NCBI RefSeq assembly: GCF_030272615.1
Contig: NC_081413.1
Coordinates: forward strand, 336,407,302 to 336,471,301
Reading direction: 5' to 3'
DNA: 64,000 bases
DNA from: Cryptomeria japonica
Lineage: Eukaryota > Streptophyta > Pinopsida > Cupressales > Cupressaceae
The notes under the pieces are model-generated. The model did no database searches. It saw only the letters and a list, made by a program, of their open reading frames with translations, and was not told where the DNA came from. A program made the translations under genes and the position numbers. Within the stretch, counting starts at the first letter, position 1. Each line of letters starts with the position of its first letter. This document shows, piece after piece, positions 24,091 through 36,236 of this stretch.

Positions 24091-24108
24091 GCCCTACAGT
24101 GGGCGCCA
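24091..24108 (-). other. E1 primer-binding site, tRNA-Lys-like
   Basis: On the minus strand, TGGCGCCCACTGTAGGGC starts three bases after the 5' LTR end. It agrees at about 16 of 18 positions with the complement of the 3' end of plant tRNA-Lys as I recall it. The position next to the LTR makes it a confident primer-binding site; the tRNA identity is less certain. Confidence 0.7.
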
Positions 24109-24111
24109 AAA

Positions 24112-24763
24112 TGTCCTATGTGTGAAGTAGGGTACCTGCAGCTGCAACACAAACACTCAATAGATCATTACAAGCATGGTTAGGAAATTAAAAGAAAATG
24201 AAAGATAAACCATGACAAAGCAACCTATCGCCTCCTAAGAGATGCGAGTGTGAATTTTCTCTCAGATCTGGATAAGCAATCCCAGTGACTTGACTACACC
24301 TATACGAAGGATTTGAAATGATAATGATATGCAAGCTAGATGAGATTGATTATGCTAGATTGATCCAAGAGGCTAACTAAGCTAATGATATGCATGATTA
24401 AGCTATGATGATGATGCAATTAAGCTAGAAAAGAGATTGATTAAGCTACATGATTCAACAATCATGCTAGAAAATGATCAAATTAAACTAGATCTAAGAG
24501 GCAATTGCCTATAATAACATTGCTCAAATGATATGATATAATGGATATGCCTATAGTAACAATGCCTAAATTGATATGAGATCGGATCCTTTGTGCTCCA
24601 AAATGGGGGATATTTATAGGATTTCCAAGGCCAGGGGTGAGGTGGTAGAAATAAATGGTCAAGATTGAGTCTAAAGATACCAAGGGTGAAATTGGAGGAA
24701 GATGGAGAAGAGGTTGGAGGGAGGGACACTTGTCATCTCTGTGGTGACAAGTGTCAAGGAGCC
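24112..24763 (-). repeat. E1 5' LTR, left half
   Basis: Starts TGTCCTATGTGTGAAGTAGG and matches 15,562-16,210. It is cut at CAAGGAGCC by the insertion of E2. Confidence 0.85.
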
Positions 24764-25742
24764 TGTTGGTGTCCAAAACAACATATTGGAAAATAAAAGA
24801 CTTGCCTAATCCTCAATTGATCCAATCAGCCTTGGCCAACGAATAGGGATGGTCAAAGACCAAATCCCTCAGCACTTTAGGCTCCACAAAACCTAGGTGG
24901 GTGTACCTTACTCTCTCAAGCACAAAAGAAGTTTGTTTTGAGTGAATTCAAACTATGGGAATTAGCAATTGCAGGGATGGCAAAAGGTTTTCCTGCAACT
25001 ATGCTAACAAAAGTGCATTTTATTGAATGCCTTTAAAACTGATAAAATAAGTGTGAGTATAGTTGTATTATGAAAAAGATTACTGTTAGGACTTTAAGCA
25101 ATTATGAAAAAGAGCAGTACTTATAGAAATTAGAAGATTTGTTTCTTTGATAAAGACCTAATGCATACAAACTTATTCAGCAAATATAAATAACATGTCA
25201 GTGCCTTTATCTGACAACTAATGAATAACTTTGTGGACAAGAACCACTATCAACTCAAGAGACAATTATAAGACCATCATTGTGAAGGTTTCATTATGTG
25301 TTGCATGAACAATAAAAACCCAATTTTACATTCAATACAACATCATGTGATGGCACATCACAACAAATCCAAAAGATTTATCAAGAAGACATATTATTTC
25401 ATCAAACACAAAATTACACACAATGATCTGAAGATAAAAACATGAAATCTTGTATATTAACTTCTAGAATAAGAATGTACACAAAAATTGCAATTACAAA
25501 TACTCCAATACATTCAGTTTTCACATAATAAACTTCTCATTCCTACTAGACCTTTCTCAAACATAACACTTGCAACCCAGCCAGCAACAAAATTATCTAT
25601 TTTTTCATGATACAAAAATGACTCACTACATATATGTGAGCCAAAAGATTCAAATGAAAGGACATACCCTTTCATCTTGCTAAACTAAACTTAACTATAA
25701 CCTAACACCTAACTGCTTAACTGCTAGACACAAAATAAAAAA

Positions 25743-28690
25743 CTAGGTTTGGTCATCCAATATTGTGTCATACTTTTGTATGTGCTCCAAATACTTGTTG
25801 TCCTTATGAGTGTTGGTGTTGAACACAGCATCTCTGACAACGATCTCCATGGTAACCAATCTCTCCATCTGCTCACCTGTATCCTTCATATCCAAAACAT
25901 CTACCCGGGCAACATCAAGGGATGTGTTAAGTACATTCTCGCATTCGGCAATCCAAATCTCTTTGTCCTTTAGCTTCTCTGCATCATCCACAACATTTGG
26001 TAAACCATACCTAACAACATCTTTGCAATCTATAACTTCATGTTTAATGTCCACACCAAACCCTTTATGTTTATTCAATCTTCTCTGGATATTCTCAACC
26101 ACTTTCTCATCGGCACTCTTGTCTTTCAACAATACCTTCAGCCTGTTCAAAGTTCTTTTATGAGAAGCCATATTATCCAGGGTCTTCTGACAGTTTGTCC
26201 AGAATTCTCTGAAAACTTCCAATAAATGTTCAAACCTATTTGTTAACAAAACACAAGCAGCATCCACCCTGGAAGTCCATATTTGCCTCTTTAACTTAAT
26301 GTTTTCCTTCATCTGGTCATCATATTTCTTCTTCCATTGAACACCAGTGTCAGCTATCTATGGTACTTCATGACGACGACTTCTCAATGGGTCTTCATAT
26401 GAATTCTTATATTTTTTACCCTCTTTTACCACCCACTGCATATGGGCCTTATTCAATTTTGCAATGCCAATCCCCAAATCTATTGTGACAATTGGATTAA
26501 CCTCTCCCACTTTCAGCTTCATCATGTGCCCAAATTCCTTATCTACATCTATGATATTGGGTCTCTTATTTGGAGGGTATAGGGCCCAAAGCAACATCTC
26601 CTCTTCATTTGGATCATACCTTGATCTAATAAAGATATCATCAACACCCTGTATGTCCAATTTTACATCCTTTCTGTTAGAATGCAATAGATTGTCAAAG
26701 ATAAAAGAGGCACTTAAGTCCCATCCTAGGAACAAAATGATGCCTACCTCACTGAGAAGTTGTCTCCCTCTCTATGGTGTCATTGTGGCCACTTTTGCAT
26801 CAATATCTTCTTTTAATTTTTTAAGCATCTCTGCATCATTTTCTGGAGTAACATTTGGGATGTTCTCCCTCAACTTTTTCCCTTTATAATGGTACAAAAA
26901 TGACTTGAACTCCTTTAAATGTACAAAAACCTCATCTGCAACAAAATTTGCATGCTCTTCAAGTCTTACATCTGCACTGGCATTTATTCCCAATAGGATT
27001 TGCTCCTAGCTCTCTGCCACTTCTTCTAATTCAGGTGCACAGAGGGTTGATACAGCTATATTCTCATCAGACCCACTCTCAGAATCTCCTTCTTCTCTTA
27101 GTTCCTGAAGCCTCTGGTTTTGCTCTTCTAATTTTTTATTTAATTCCTCTAAAAGTGCAGTAGCCTCATCTCATTCCTTATTTCTAAGTAAATCTTCATC
27201 CTCCATGGGTATATGCAAATACTCTCCCAAATTCTGGCTCTTCCTGCAATGGTGGATATACCCCTCTAGATCATAATTTTTCTAAGCCTGGTGTCCATAC
27301 AAATTGTATTCCTCTACCAGCTTCTTTTCTATCATCTCATAAGCCTTGGTAGATCAATGGTGATGTCTCCAAAATTCAAAGTGTCAGGCATAACTGTCTT
27401 CTTGTGTGCACCACCCAAATGTTTTGCATTTGACATACTAAGTTGCCTAACAATATCTAAATAGGCAATCCTATCAGGAACTAATGTAGGAAACATATAC
27501 ATAACACCCTCAAAACCATAAACCCTGAAAAAAGTGAAATTATGACATACAAACCAGTCATCCCAATTGTGGCTAACACTAGTGTCTCCAAAAGCATGGG
27601 GTCTCAAGAATCTCTTGATCTCAGGTGAGATAGACCCATCGAATTCCACTCCAAATAACCTATACAAAGGGTTAACAAAAAATTCTTCAAACAATACATA
27701 GTGTGATTTTACAAACCTCGAGTCCCACAGGGATACCCATAATTGAACTGGTTGGTCCTTTCCATCTTTGTTCCTAGGAGTCACCCTTAATTCCTCTTGC
27801 CACAAACCCCTTATTTGCCCATTAAACAAAACCATATGCATTAGCAATGAGTATGATTTAAAAGTAGGGTTAGGTTCTGTCTGCAAACTCAAGAACCCTT
27901 CATGCAGCTTCTTTGTCAAGTAAGTTGCATAATCAAATGACCTTGGCTCATGCATTTGAATATCGACAACCAGCACCAATGGGCCTATACTTGTGACATC
28001 GGGTACTTCTTCCCCACAGACTTGGCTGCATGCCCAGTATGTGTATTGCAAGTATTGTCTGAATAGAGTAATTTCAAAAGGAGGACCATCCTGCTTTGTG
28101 AGTCATCCTTTCTCCTTCTTATGTATCACTAACTTCCACACTATGTGAGTAGTTTCCATTTGAGTATACTCTTCTTCCAGGTCTGTAAAAGATAGGGGCA
28201 TGTAAGGCTCAGAAGACATACCAAAAACCTCCTAAATGGTCCCAGTAGATATCCAGATAAACAGATCCCCATTGGGAAATTGAATGCACCTTTATTCTTT
28301 GTTGTACTTCTTGGTAAGCAATTCCAATAATCTGAGATTCAGAAAAACATTTGGGACCACCAGTCTGCCCAAATTTTTCATCCAAGGGTTCGACATTGGC
28401 ATCTCCTTGTTCCGCCTTAGGTAATGATATAGAAACAATTTGTGGCCCCTTATCGTTGTCCAAATATCTCCAACCTCTTTGTACTTGTCTTCTAGTTGAT
28501 CCTTGGGCAGAAAATAGGTTTTAGACCTCCTCGACTTAGCACCAGATGACTCCATTTGGTCAATCATGTCCTGGTTCAGTTTTTGCTTTTCTACGCCTTC
28601 TACAGACTTCGTCTTTTTTGATTTAGTAGACTGTGTTTGAAATCTCTATGTCCTTTCTTTTCCCTTGTGAACCAGAAGCTTCCATGATTA
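25743..28690 (-). pseudogene. LTR-borne coding region of E2 (3' LTR copy), unknown family
   Basis: Long minus-strand stretches with good codon structure cover nearly 3 kb inside the LTR. In order they show: a basic N-terminal part with SSGAKSRRSKTY (28.5 kb); an aromatic-rich central part with YTYWACSQVCGEEVPDVT, LWVSLWDSRFVKSHYVLFEE and NWDDWFVCHNFTFFRVYGFE (27.3-28.1 kb); a part with EFKSFLYHYKGKKLRENIPN (26.8-27.0 kb); LGWDLSASFIFDNLLHS (26.7 kb); and a C-terminal, likely coiled-coil part with FREFWTNCQKTLDNMASHKR (25.7-26.3 kb). I do not recognise the family and find no catalytic motif. The same segments occur in the other LTR. It is sense to gag-pol. It is broken by several changes, but the conserved stretches show it was once protein-coding. 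Confidence 0.65.
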
Positions 28691-28859
28691 AATGCTTGAA
28701 CTTTTAAATTACCCACGCTTCTTGTCTACAACTTCAATGCTCATGGTTGAAAACATTGTGTCTAATTCTGGCAAAAATTCTTCTTTATGTTGGATATGCA
28801 ATGGCTAGAGTTTGTAACAATCATAAACTCATCAGATTTGCTTCATGCGGATCCAATCC

Positions 28860-29800
28860 ACCCGATCACGATCATTAAATAATGGTCCTTGCATCAGATA
28901 TTCCAACGGCTAATCGACGTAACCCTACCCGACAATTCAATTACTTGGCACCACCCGCATTTTGTGTTCCTTCAATTACCTTTTTGTCTTTTTGATCGAC
29001 ATAGGTCACTCCGATCAGTCCATCGGATCTTGCCCCATTCATTTCGCTTTCTTCCTCAAGGCTTGGCTTATCCCAATGGATCCTCCTTTCCTTTCTATTA
29101 GTCAACTTTTCTTTATGTTAAATTGGGGTAGGTCTCTCCAATAAAACCTCCTTTCATTTATCCCTTTGTGGCATTCTGCCCATCGGGCATTGGCACAACT
29201 CTGAAAATGTTTCTTCGGTATTGCAAGTTACCCCGATGAGTCTTTTATTTCAATCTGCACCTTACTCTCCTTATCAGGTTGCTTCGGTCTATCGGCGTAG
29301 GTTTTCCCGATGTAATCTCTTCATTGGCGATGAGCTCGTCTCCCTCATTAGGTATCGGGATAACTCAAAACACAGCTTCTCGATAATGTAGTTTATCCCA
29401 ATGGCCTAGCTCCCCTTTTTGCTTGGCACCACTTTATCGGAGAAAGTCTCTCTGATAGAGTCAAATTTTCCCCTTAGTCTATCGGATATCGGGGTAACAT
29501 AAATTAGGACTTCCCGATTACCTGATGACATCGCTATGAATACATTGCTCCCTCTGTTGTTGGCAAGAGTTCCACCGATAACCCCATCGGGTATTGGGAT
29601 AAAAAAATTTCCTCATTCCCGATAGTGTATGTTACTTCGATGACTCTGACTTCTTATCATATCATCATCGTAACTCTCCGTGATGGATTACCACTCAATC
29701 GTACTTCTTTCCACCACTCACACTTTTAGGAAACACCATCGGTGTGAGTTACTCTGATCAACACACTCTGTCCTCCTTGGGCAATCTCATCGGGGTGACT
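28860..29800. repeat. ATCGG/CCGAT-rich stretch of the E2 3' LTR
   Basis: Words such as CCGATGA, ATCGGGATAAC, ATCGGGTATCGG and TTCCCGAT recur every 20-60 bp, often beside TTACC or GGTAA. The period is irregular. The stretch lies upstream of the LTR coding region on the minus strand, where a promoter would be expected. The matching stretch in the other LTR is at 55,430-56,410. Confidence 0.6.
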
Positions 29801-30166
29801 TATGCTGATAAGCTGAATTTTGCATTTTTTACAAAAGAGGCCCTTCTCCAAGGATGCAACTTTTAATAACCATACTGAAAGGTTTCTCCCACACCATTGA
29901 CATCTCTGAACATGCTCACAACCTTGCTCTATGTTGATCTTCCAAAAGTGCTCTTGCAATGAAACTAAATTGTGAAGATGAGGTTACCAGAATGCCATCA
30001 CATTCAACATTTCCCTTGAATATGCTCAAGTGATGCCTTTTCATGAAGGCACTGCAACATATCACCTGCACATACAATCCAGTAGTAAATGCTCTTATGC
30101 TAGAACTACATGCAGAAAAGCATCCATACATAGCACAAAAATATTTTGTAAAGATATGTGCTAACA

Positions 30167-30182
30167 GTGGCTCTTTCTGGGG
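30167..30182 (-). other. Polypurine tract candidate of E2
   Basis: On the minus strand, CCCCAGAAAGAGCCAC lies directly before the LTR start TGTTAGCACATA. It is only moderately purine-rich, so the assignment rests mostly on position. Confidence 0.5.
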
Positions 30183-30317
30183 ATGTATGTTCTTTTTAAG
30201 GACATAGCAAGAACTCAGCTATCTCTGGAAAGCAAACCAAAATAGAAAATTGAAAACACATAATAGAAAGACAAAGGAAAACTATATTACTATGATACAA
30301 GAAATACTCCTTGATTA

Positions 30318-31624
30318 TCAAGAGAAGAAATGCTTGAGGTATTGAGCATGGACTGGAAATTCCAACACTTCGCCATCAGTGTCCTGCAAGTAATATGAGT
30401 TTTCTCCACTTTTTTCCAAGATGATATAGGGTCCTAGCCAAAGTGCATCAAATTTTCCATGTTTTCCTTTGTCTTGGTCCCTGGCATTCCATTTAAGTAC
30501 CCATTCTCCTTCTTCAAATGTTCTATCACAAGCCTTTTTATCATGTAAAACCTTAACCATTTGTTGCCTCTGAATGTTTCTTTCCTAGGCCTCTTTTCTA
30601 TACTCATCCAACTCAGCCAACTGCATCAACTTGTCCCCCATAAAGTTTACTTCCTCTGAACACTCCTCTGTAACAAACTTATAAACTGGAAGCAAACTTT
30701 TGAAGGATAATCTTGCTTCTTTGCCATTTACAAGCTCATATGGAGAAAATCATGTGGACTTCTTGACTGTTACTTTGTCAACTCATACTTCTAGGATCAA
30801 TTTTGAATCCCAAGCTCTTTTATTATCACCCAACATCCTTTTAATAATCTTCAACAAGTTCTTATTGCTTGATTCTGCTTGTCCATTTCCTTCGGGATGG
30901 TAGGGTGATGAATAGGACAAAGTGATGCCATAATTTTCATAGAAATCAGAGAACTCCTTGGATCTGAAACACATCCCATTGTTCACCACAATCTTCTTAG
31001 GTACTCCAAATCTGGTCAGAATATTTTCCAAGAGAAACTTTGTCACAACTTTGCTTGTAGCCTATATTGTGGGAATGGCTTCAACCCATTTAGTGAAATA
31101 ATCAGTAGCCACCAAAATCCATTTATGCCCACTACTAGATTTGTTTGCTATTTCCCCTATGAAGTCAATACCCCACATTTGGAATGGTTCCTCTGTATGC
31201 ATGGGTCTGAGAGGAATGGCTCCATTGTACTTAGCTTCCCTAAATTTTTTTGATATGCTTCACATTTTCTGATATAAGCATGACAATCCTTGAAAACTTG
31301 GGGCCAATAATAACCAGCATTAAAAAATTTATGATCAGTGGTTTTGGCTGAGAAATGGCCTCCACATACACTTTCATGCAAGTCTTTTAAAACAGCGGAT
31401 GCTTGATACTCATCTAGACACAATAAAAGAATACCATCTCTATTTTTCCAGTATAAATCTCCTTCAAGTAATATATACCTAGATGTTTGAACCTTCAAAT
31501 TTATTTTATGACTATCATTTAGGCTATCAAGACATTTCATATATTTCAAGTAATAAACAATATTTGAATACCAAGGACACATTTCAATGCTTATTTGTGC
31601 ATCTTCCAACTCTATTTGATTCAC
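30318..31624 (-). pseudogene. E2 integrase region, broken
   Basis: Minus-strand pieces show the zinc-binding part (CGGHFSAKTTDHKFFNAGYY, 31,157-31,624), the catalytic core end with NGMCFRSKEFSDFYENYGI and PYHPEGNGQAESSNKNLL (30,783-31,046), and a C-terminal part with WLGPYIILEKSGENSYYLQD (30,318-30,560). The GNGQAESSNK block is typical of gypsy integrases. The region is broken. It lies just upstream of the 3' LTR, with about 150 bp of untranslated sequence between. Confidence 0.75.
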
Positions 31625-31645
31625 CTGTGTTGCTTCAAGATTGGA

Positions 31646-32023
31646 TTATGCCATCAACTTTGCTAAACCCTGACCCCTCACCAACTTTGTGATCTGTATA
31701 TCAATATTAAATTTTTGGATATGATTTATCCATCTGCGTCTCCTTCTAGTAGTCTTTAATTGTCTGAAGATGTCTTTAATGATAGCATTTGGCACATATG
31801 TAATGACAATGGCACCAACCAGATAGGGTCTGAAGGATTTTACAACTTTCACAAGAGCATAAGCTTGTTTTTCATTTAAATCATAGTTCAACTCAGATGC
31901 TTGCAATGTTTCGCTAAAGAATTCCACCAGTTGTTCATGGCCCTCATCATTCTTTTGTAACATGACAGCAACAATAGTATGGAATGAAGCAAATGAAAAC
32001 ACTTGCAGGCTTAGAGAAATCAA
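31646..32023 (-). pseudogene. E2 gypsy-type RNase H domain
   Basis: Contains AVMLQKNDEGHEQLVEFFSE, LNYDLNEKQAYALVK and SFRPYLVGA, the RNase H that ordinarily follows reverse transcriptase in Ty3/gypsy elements. It degrades the RNA strand during cDNA synthesis in live elements. It sits directly after the RT region, as expected. Confidence 0.75.
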
Positions 32024-32111
32024 GAGACTTTAATACAGGGGCTTCCTTGATGGCTCTTTTGATATTTACAAAGGCTTCAAGAGCTTCATTAGTCCACTTT
32101 ATTTTAGCACC

Positions 32112-33205
32112 CTATTTCAACATTTTAACAATAGGTTTTACAATTTCAGAGAAGTTTGAAACAAATCTTCTTACAAAGTTAATTTGACCAAAAAAAGATT
32201 GAATTGCCTTAATTGTTTTAGGGATTTGAATCTTATCAGTAGTAGCAATCCTTTCTGGATCGATTCTCACACCATCTTTTGAAACAATATGACCCAACAA
32301 TTTCCCTTCAGTAACTCCAAAATGACACTTTTTGGGATTTAAAGATATGTCATATTCTAATGCTCTAATAAAGATTCTTTTTAGGTCATTACAATGATCT
32401 TCTACTTTTTTAGAATAAGCAGTCATATCATCCTGGTAAACTGCTAAGATATAATCAATCAGCCCCTCAAAGGCTACATCCATAGCCCTCTGGAATGTAG
32501 CTCCTACATTTGTCAGTCCAAAAGGCATCCTGGCATAGACATAGGTTCCCCAAGGTGTGGTGAAAGCAGTTTTGAACTTTTCTCCTTCCTTAACTTTGAC
32601 TTGATTATATCCTAAGAAGCCATCCATCATAGATAACAATTCATTTCCAGTGACTTTCTGCAAAAGAGCCTCCATGTTAGGTAAAGCATAATTATCTTTT
32701 AAAGATGAAACATTTAAATTCCTAAAGTCCACACATAGTCTGATATCACCATTCTTTTTTATGACTGGGACCAAATTGGACACCCATATTGAGTGCCTTA
32801 TGGGCTCAATGATACCAGCATTCCTCATTTTCATCAGCTTTTCCTTCATCTTGGGAGCCAAATAGGTTTTATTGGCCTTTTCTTCTATCTAAAAGGCTTT
32901 GCATTGGGCTTCAAGGGTATCTCATGCTGGAACAAGTCTTCCCTGTATTCTTTGAGGTCATCATATGACCAAGCGAAGACATGTATGTACTTCCTTAGTA
33001 GATTAATCAATACTGTTTTGATTTTCAGTGTGAGATTTTTTCCAATATATACTTCTCTTGGATTGCTTTCACTTCCCAAGTTTATTTTTTCAACATCCTC
33101 ATATCCACCTAAATTAGGTCTGAAACTTGTCATATCTTTATCATCAAACATTCTTTCAAGCTCTACCAATCCCTTTGGGATTTTATTTGTTTTTAGCGGC
33201 AACAC
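32112..33205 (-). pseudogene. E2 reverse transcriptase region
   Basis: The piece 32,112-32,861 carries the standard RT blocks: GDIRLCVDFRNLN, MDGFLGYNQVKV, ARMPFGLTNVGATFQRAMD, a YQDD catalytic box and LNPKKCHFGVTEGKLLGHIV. The piece 32,885-33,205 is the preceding linker, with KYIHVFAWSYDDLKEY and HEIPLKPNAKPFR, typical of sequence just N-terminal to RT. RT copies the element's RNA into DNA. It is part of a broken element. Confidence 0.82.
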
Positions 33206-33358
33206 CTCTTACCCAAGTGTAGTCTCCCTGCCATCCTTGTCCTCCACAAGTCCATTCCAATCAATCTGCTAGTGCTCATACTAATTCTCACAAAATAAAA
33301 ACTTTACCAAAACCTTGTCATCATCAAATACTTGCCAACTCTTTACATTGTCAAGGAC

Positions 33359-33790
33359 TCATGGTCTGGTCTTGATTTCTACTTGGGTAATATCATCAAA
33401 ACAGATATCATTATGTTTGATCCCCAGGTTAGCCATGAAGTCTGCCAAAATATTATTGGACCTTTCAATCCAATTGATGGAGAAATCATCGAAGAGTTCA
33501 ATGTAATCCCAAACCTCATTCCTGTAGCTTCTTAATTTTGCATTTTTTGTCGTAAATTTGCCTCTAATTTGTGAAACAGGTAATTTTGAATCACCATAAA
33601 CTGTTAGTAACTTAATGCCATGTTTATTTGCTATTTTAAGTCCTAATAGGAGGGCCTCATATTCAGCAATATTATTAGTACACTCAAAAGCTAACAAGAG
33701 AGTATTTACAATATTTTCCATTAGGTGAAATAAATACAACTCCTACTCCATTTCCATCCTTACTACAGGCACCATCAAAATACAATTTCT
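33359..33790 (-). pseudogene. E2 archaeal-type RNase H domain, between PR and RT
   Basis: The minus strand encodes FDGACSKDGNGVGVVF, CTNNIAEYEALLLGL, VYGDSKLPVSQI and NNILADFMANLG: the D, E, D and D blocks of an RNase H fold. It matches the E3 domain that carries CTNNIAEYEALIAGI and FGDSQLIIRQV. In E3 and E1 this domain lies before integrase, the usual Tat position. Here it lies upstream of reverse transcriptase and next to protease. This is a real difference in domain order, since gag-PR and RT-INT both run on the same strand around it. Confidence 0.75.
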
Positions 33791-34281
33791 AAATTAAATT
33801 TTATATTTTGTTTAACCGTTTCTGTAATTTTATCAACTTTTAAAGGTTTAGAAATACTTACCTGAAAGTTGTCCATATCTGAGTGGCAAAAGCAAGTCAC
33901 TTCATCAGGATCAACTTCTTCTATGAGGTAGGGAGATCTTGGTTCTCTGTTTATCCTCACCTTTGTCCCTTTCACTGGAATAGTGGCATATGACAAGTCA
34001 AGTTGGAAATGTCCACCCACCAAGTTAGACCACTGTCTGGACAACATCCCATAGTTCGCAGGCACTTGTACAATTGTGATATATGTCTTGTATGCAGTGT
34101 CTGGGCAGGATGGGAATCTGAACTCAACATCCTTCATGATTCCTACTACAAGAACTAGCCTACTGTCCATGGCATAGCACTTACCATAAGGTCTATCGAC
34201 ATACATTCCCAATTCTTTCATGACATCCTCTGGCATGATATTTACTGATGCTCCTGAATCTATCATGCAATTTTTTAGCAT
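33775..34281 (-). pseudogene. E2 protease domain
   Basis: Contains MIDSGASVNIMPEDVMKELG, a retropepsin active site with its following helix, at residues about 6-25. The C-terminal part is rich in charged residues. The protease would have processed the polyprotein. It lies between the E3 insertion site on one side and the RNase H domain on the other. Confidence 0.75.
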
Positions 34282-34320
34282 TTTTTTGTTTATCAGCAGT
34301 GTTAGATAGAAAGGATCTAC

Positions 34321-34573
34321 CTATGTGAGATTTTTGGTAATAGACGTGCCAAGATACACCACATGAGGATCTTCCTTTGATTTAGGATCTTCCCTACTTA
34401 CTTCTCCAACATTAGATATAATTTTCAACGTCTCATTCTTGTAGTCTGGGAATTTCATTACCTCTGGGAGAGGCATAGATATCTTTACTTGAGACAATGC
34501 CTGGGACATGAATGAATTACTATTTGAAGTGTGCTTACTTGCTTGCTTCTTCTCCATAGGCTTAATTAGTTTT
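34321..34573 (-). pseudogene. E2 Gag/PR junction, part beyond the E3 insertion
   Basis: A minus-strand stretch with PLPEVMKFPDYKNETLKIIS continues the gag reading region that is cut at 48,966 by E3. The GGCAT target copy lies at its edge (34,574-34,578). Confidence 0.6.
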
Positions 34574-34578
34574 GGCAT

Positions 34579-36236
34579 TGTAACGTCATAAATTGTACGC
34601 ACTTGCTAAAGCAGTACAATTTAACACCTAGTTTAGCACCCGCCTTGGCGCAGTTGCATTTTGCATTGCATTTCCCCTTTAGCACTTAATTAATCAAATT
34701 AATTAGGTCTAAAGGTTCTATTTCATCATTTTCCACATCATAAAGTCGGGCCCTTTCATTAAAGCGTGCCCCTTTCATTTTATTCTTCCAATACACTACT
34801 TAATCAAAAACCCTAATTAGGCCCTATTCTGAGCTTGGGGGCTTGATTTCGGGGGTCAAAACATCTCGAAATCACCTATAACTTTGGGATTCTCTCTAAA
34901 ATCATCATATCTGACGGCCCTGAAAATTTGGTGAAAAGTTATCGGGACCATGGCGCCCGGAGTGCACACGGTCCCGGACATTTTTCCCGAAATTTTAGGA
35001 GCGCGATCCAATCATAAAATAAAGCTTAACCCCAAGAAATTGGCGGGATATTCAATCTCTAGGTCGGCCAAAAGACAAAATTATGACCTAGGGTTTCATA
35101 CATAAGAGCTCTCTTTCTTCATTTGAAGGGATCTGAATTTTGTTTTCAGGAACCTCATATGCAGCGAAAGAGCAGATCTTTGAAGACTTCAACAACATTC
35201 AACATCCCTCTATCAAGCATTTGTCAAATCCATTCATCCATTTAGGGCTTGGAAGACATTGAAGAACAATAGGAGATCACCGACTGAAGATTGGCTTGTA
35301 CCTCTCCCTTGGGGGTTGGGTATGGTTTCATGCTATTTTCATGTCTTTGCATAAGCTTCAATATATCATTTATCCATGCTTTAGATCACTTTGCATCTTG
35401 ATTTAGAGCATTTACATTATCATTAACAAGCAATTAGGGTTTACTTTCTAGGTTGCTCTAGTTTGCTTACTTGCATTTTAGATCTTGCACACACACAAGG
35501 TCTGCACACACATTACTTTTACAATACAACTTGGCTATTCGTGGAGGTGGAAATCACCGAAGCGGGGGTTTGACTAAGGCAAAACCCTATATAGCCGCCC
35601 AAACATCCTTTTTAGATATAAGTGCAGGTTTCGAGACTCGTACGACGCCGTAGGTTGCAGATCCGGAAGAAGCAGGTCGAGACAGCACCCCACATCAAAT
35701 TGCAGAGCAAGATACCAGGACAGGGGCGTCGGGCGCCCTGGTCCTGCTAGGACAGGGGCACTAGGTGCCCTTGTCCCTGGGACAGAGGCGCTGGGCGCCC
35801 TGGTCCTCCTGACAGACAGCATTTCAGACAGTTTCTAGAGTGCAAAACAGCAGTTTCAGGTGCAGTTTCAGGTACAGAATTAGGACAGTGGCCCCCGCGC
35901 CCCCGTCCCGAACATTTCCACTCAGATTTTGACTCCGGGTACGCATTTTCATTCTTATCTTATCTTTGTATTTACAGCTTTCCATTGTTTAAGTTCAATT
36001 CTGCAATCTTGTTATTAGTTCATACTTGCATTTTAGGGTTAGGAATTGGACTTGCATAATCTTACCTTTCAATTACAACAAAGGAATAGAAATCCTAATA
36101 GGTAGCCCGTGGCTCTCTCTTTCACAAAAAGAAGTAGCCAATTGTGTGATACCTCTAGGCTCTTTCGTATTCCGTAATGTGTGACAAAAGGTAGGATTAG
36201 GGCATGATAACCTAGTCTCGCTTTTTCCCCCACACA
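34579..36236 (+). repeat. E3 extra LTR, inverted, 1,658 bp
   Basis: Reads TGTAACGTCATAAATTG to TTTTTCCCCCACACA on the plus strand, the reverse of the other two LTRs of E3. It is followed by a primer-binding site in the same orientation (36,240-36,259). Its middle has GC-rich words built on GGCGCC. Confidence 0.9.

Larger units (their letters stand above)
24764..30166 (-). repeat. E2 3' LTR, 5,403 bp
   Basis: Plus-strand edges are TGTTGGTGTCCAAAAC and ATATGTGCTAACA. It matches 51,439-56,776 along its whole length in the same orientation. It contains a protein-coding region (25.7-28.7 kb) and an ATCGG-rich stretch (28.9-29.8 kb), the latter nearer the LTR's 5' side. Confidence 0.85.

Noticed and set aside
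25749-26225. Plus-strand frames within the E2 LTR gene region (also 26,464-26,889 and 53,096-53,500)
   Set aside because: They are antisense shadows of the minus-strand coding region, with serine/leucine/phenylalanine-rich composition.
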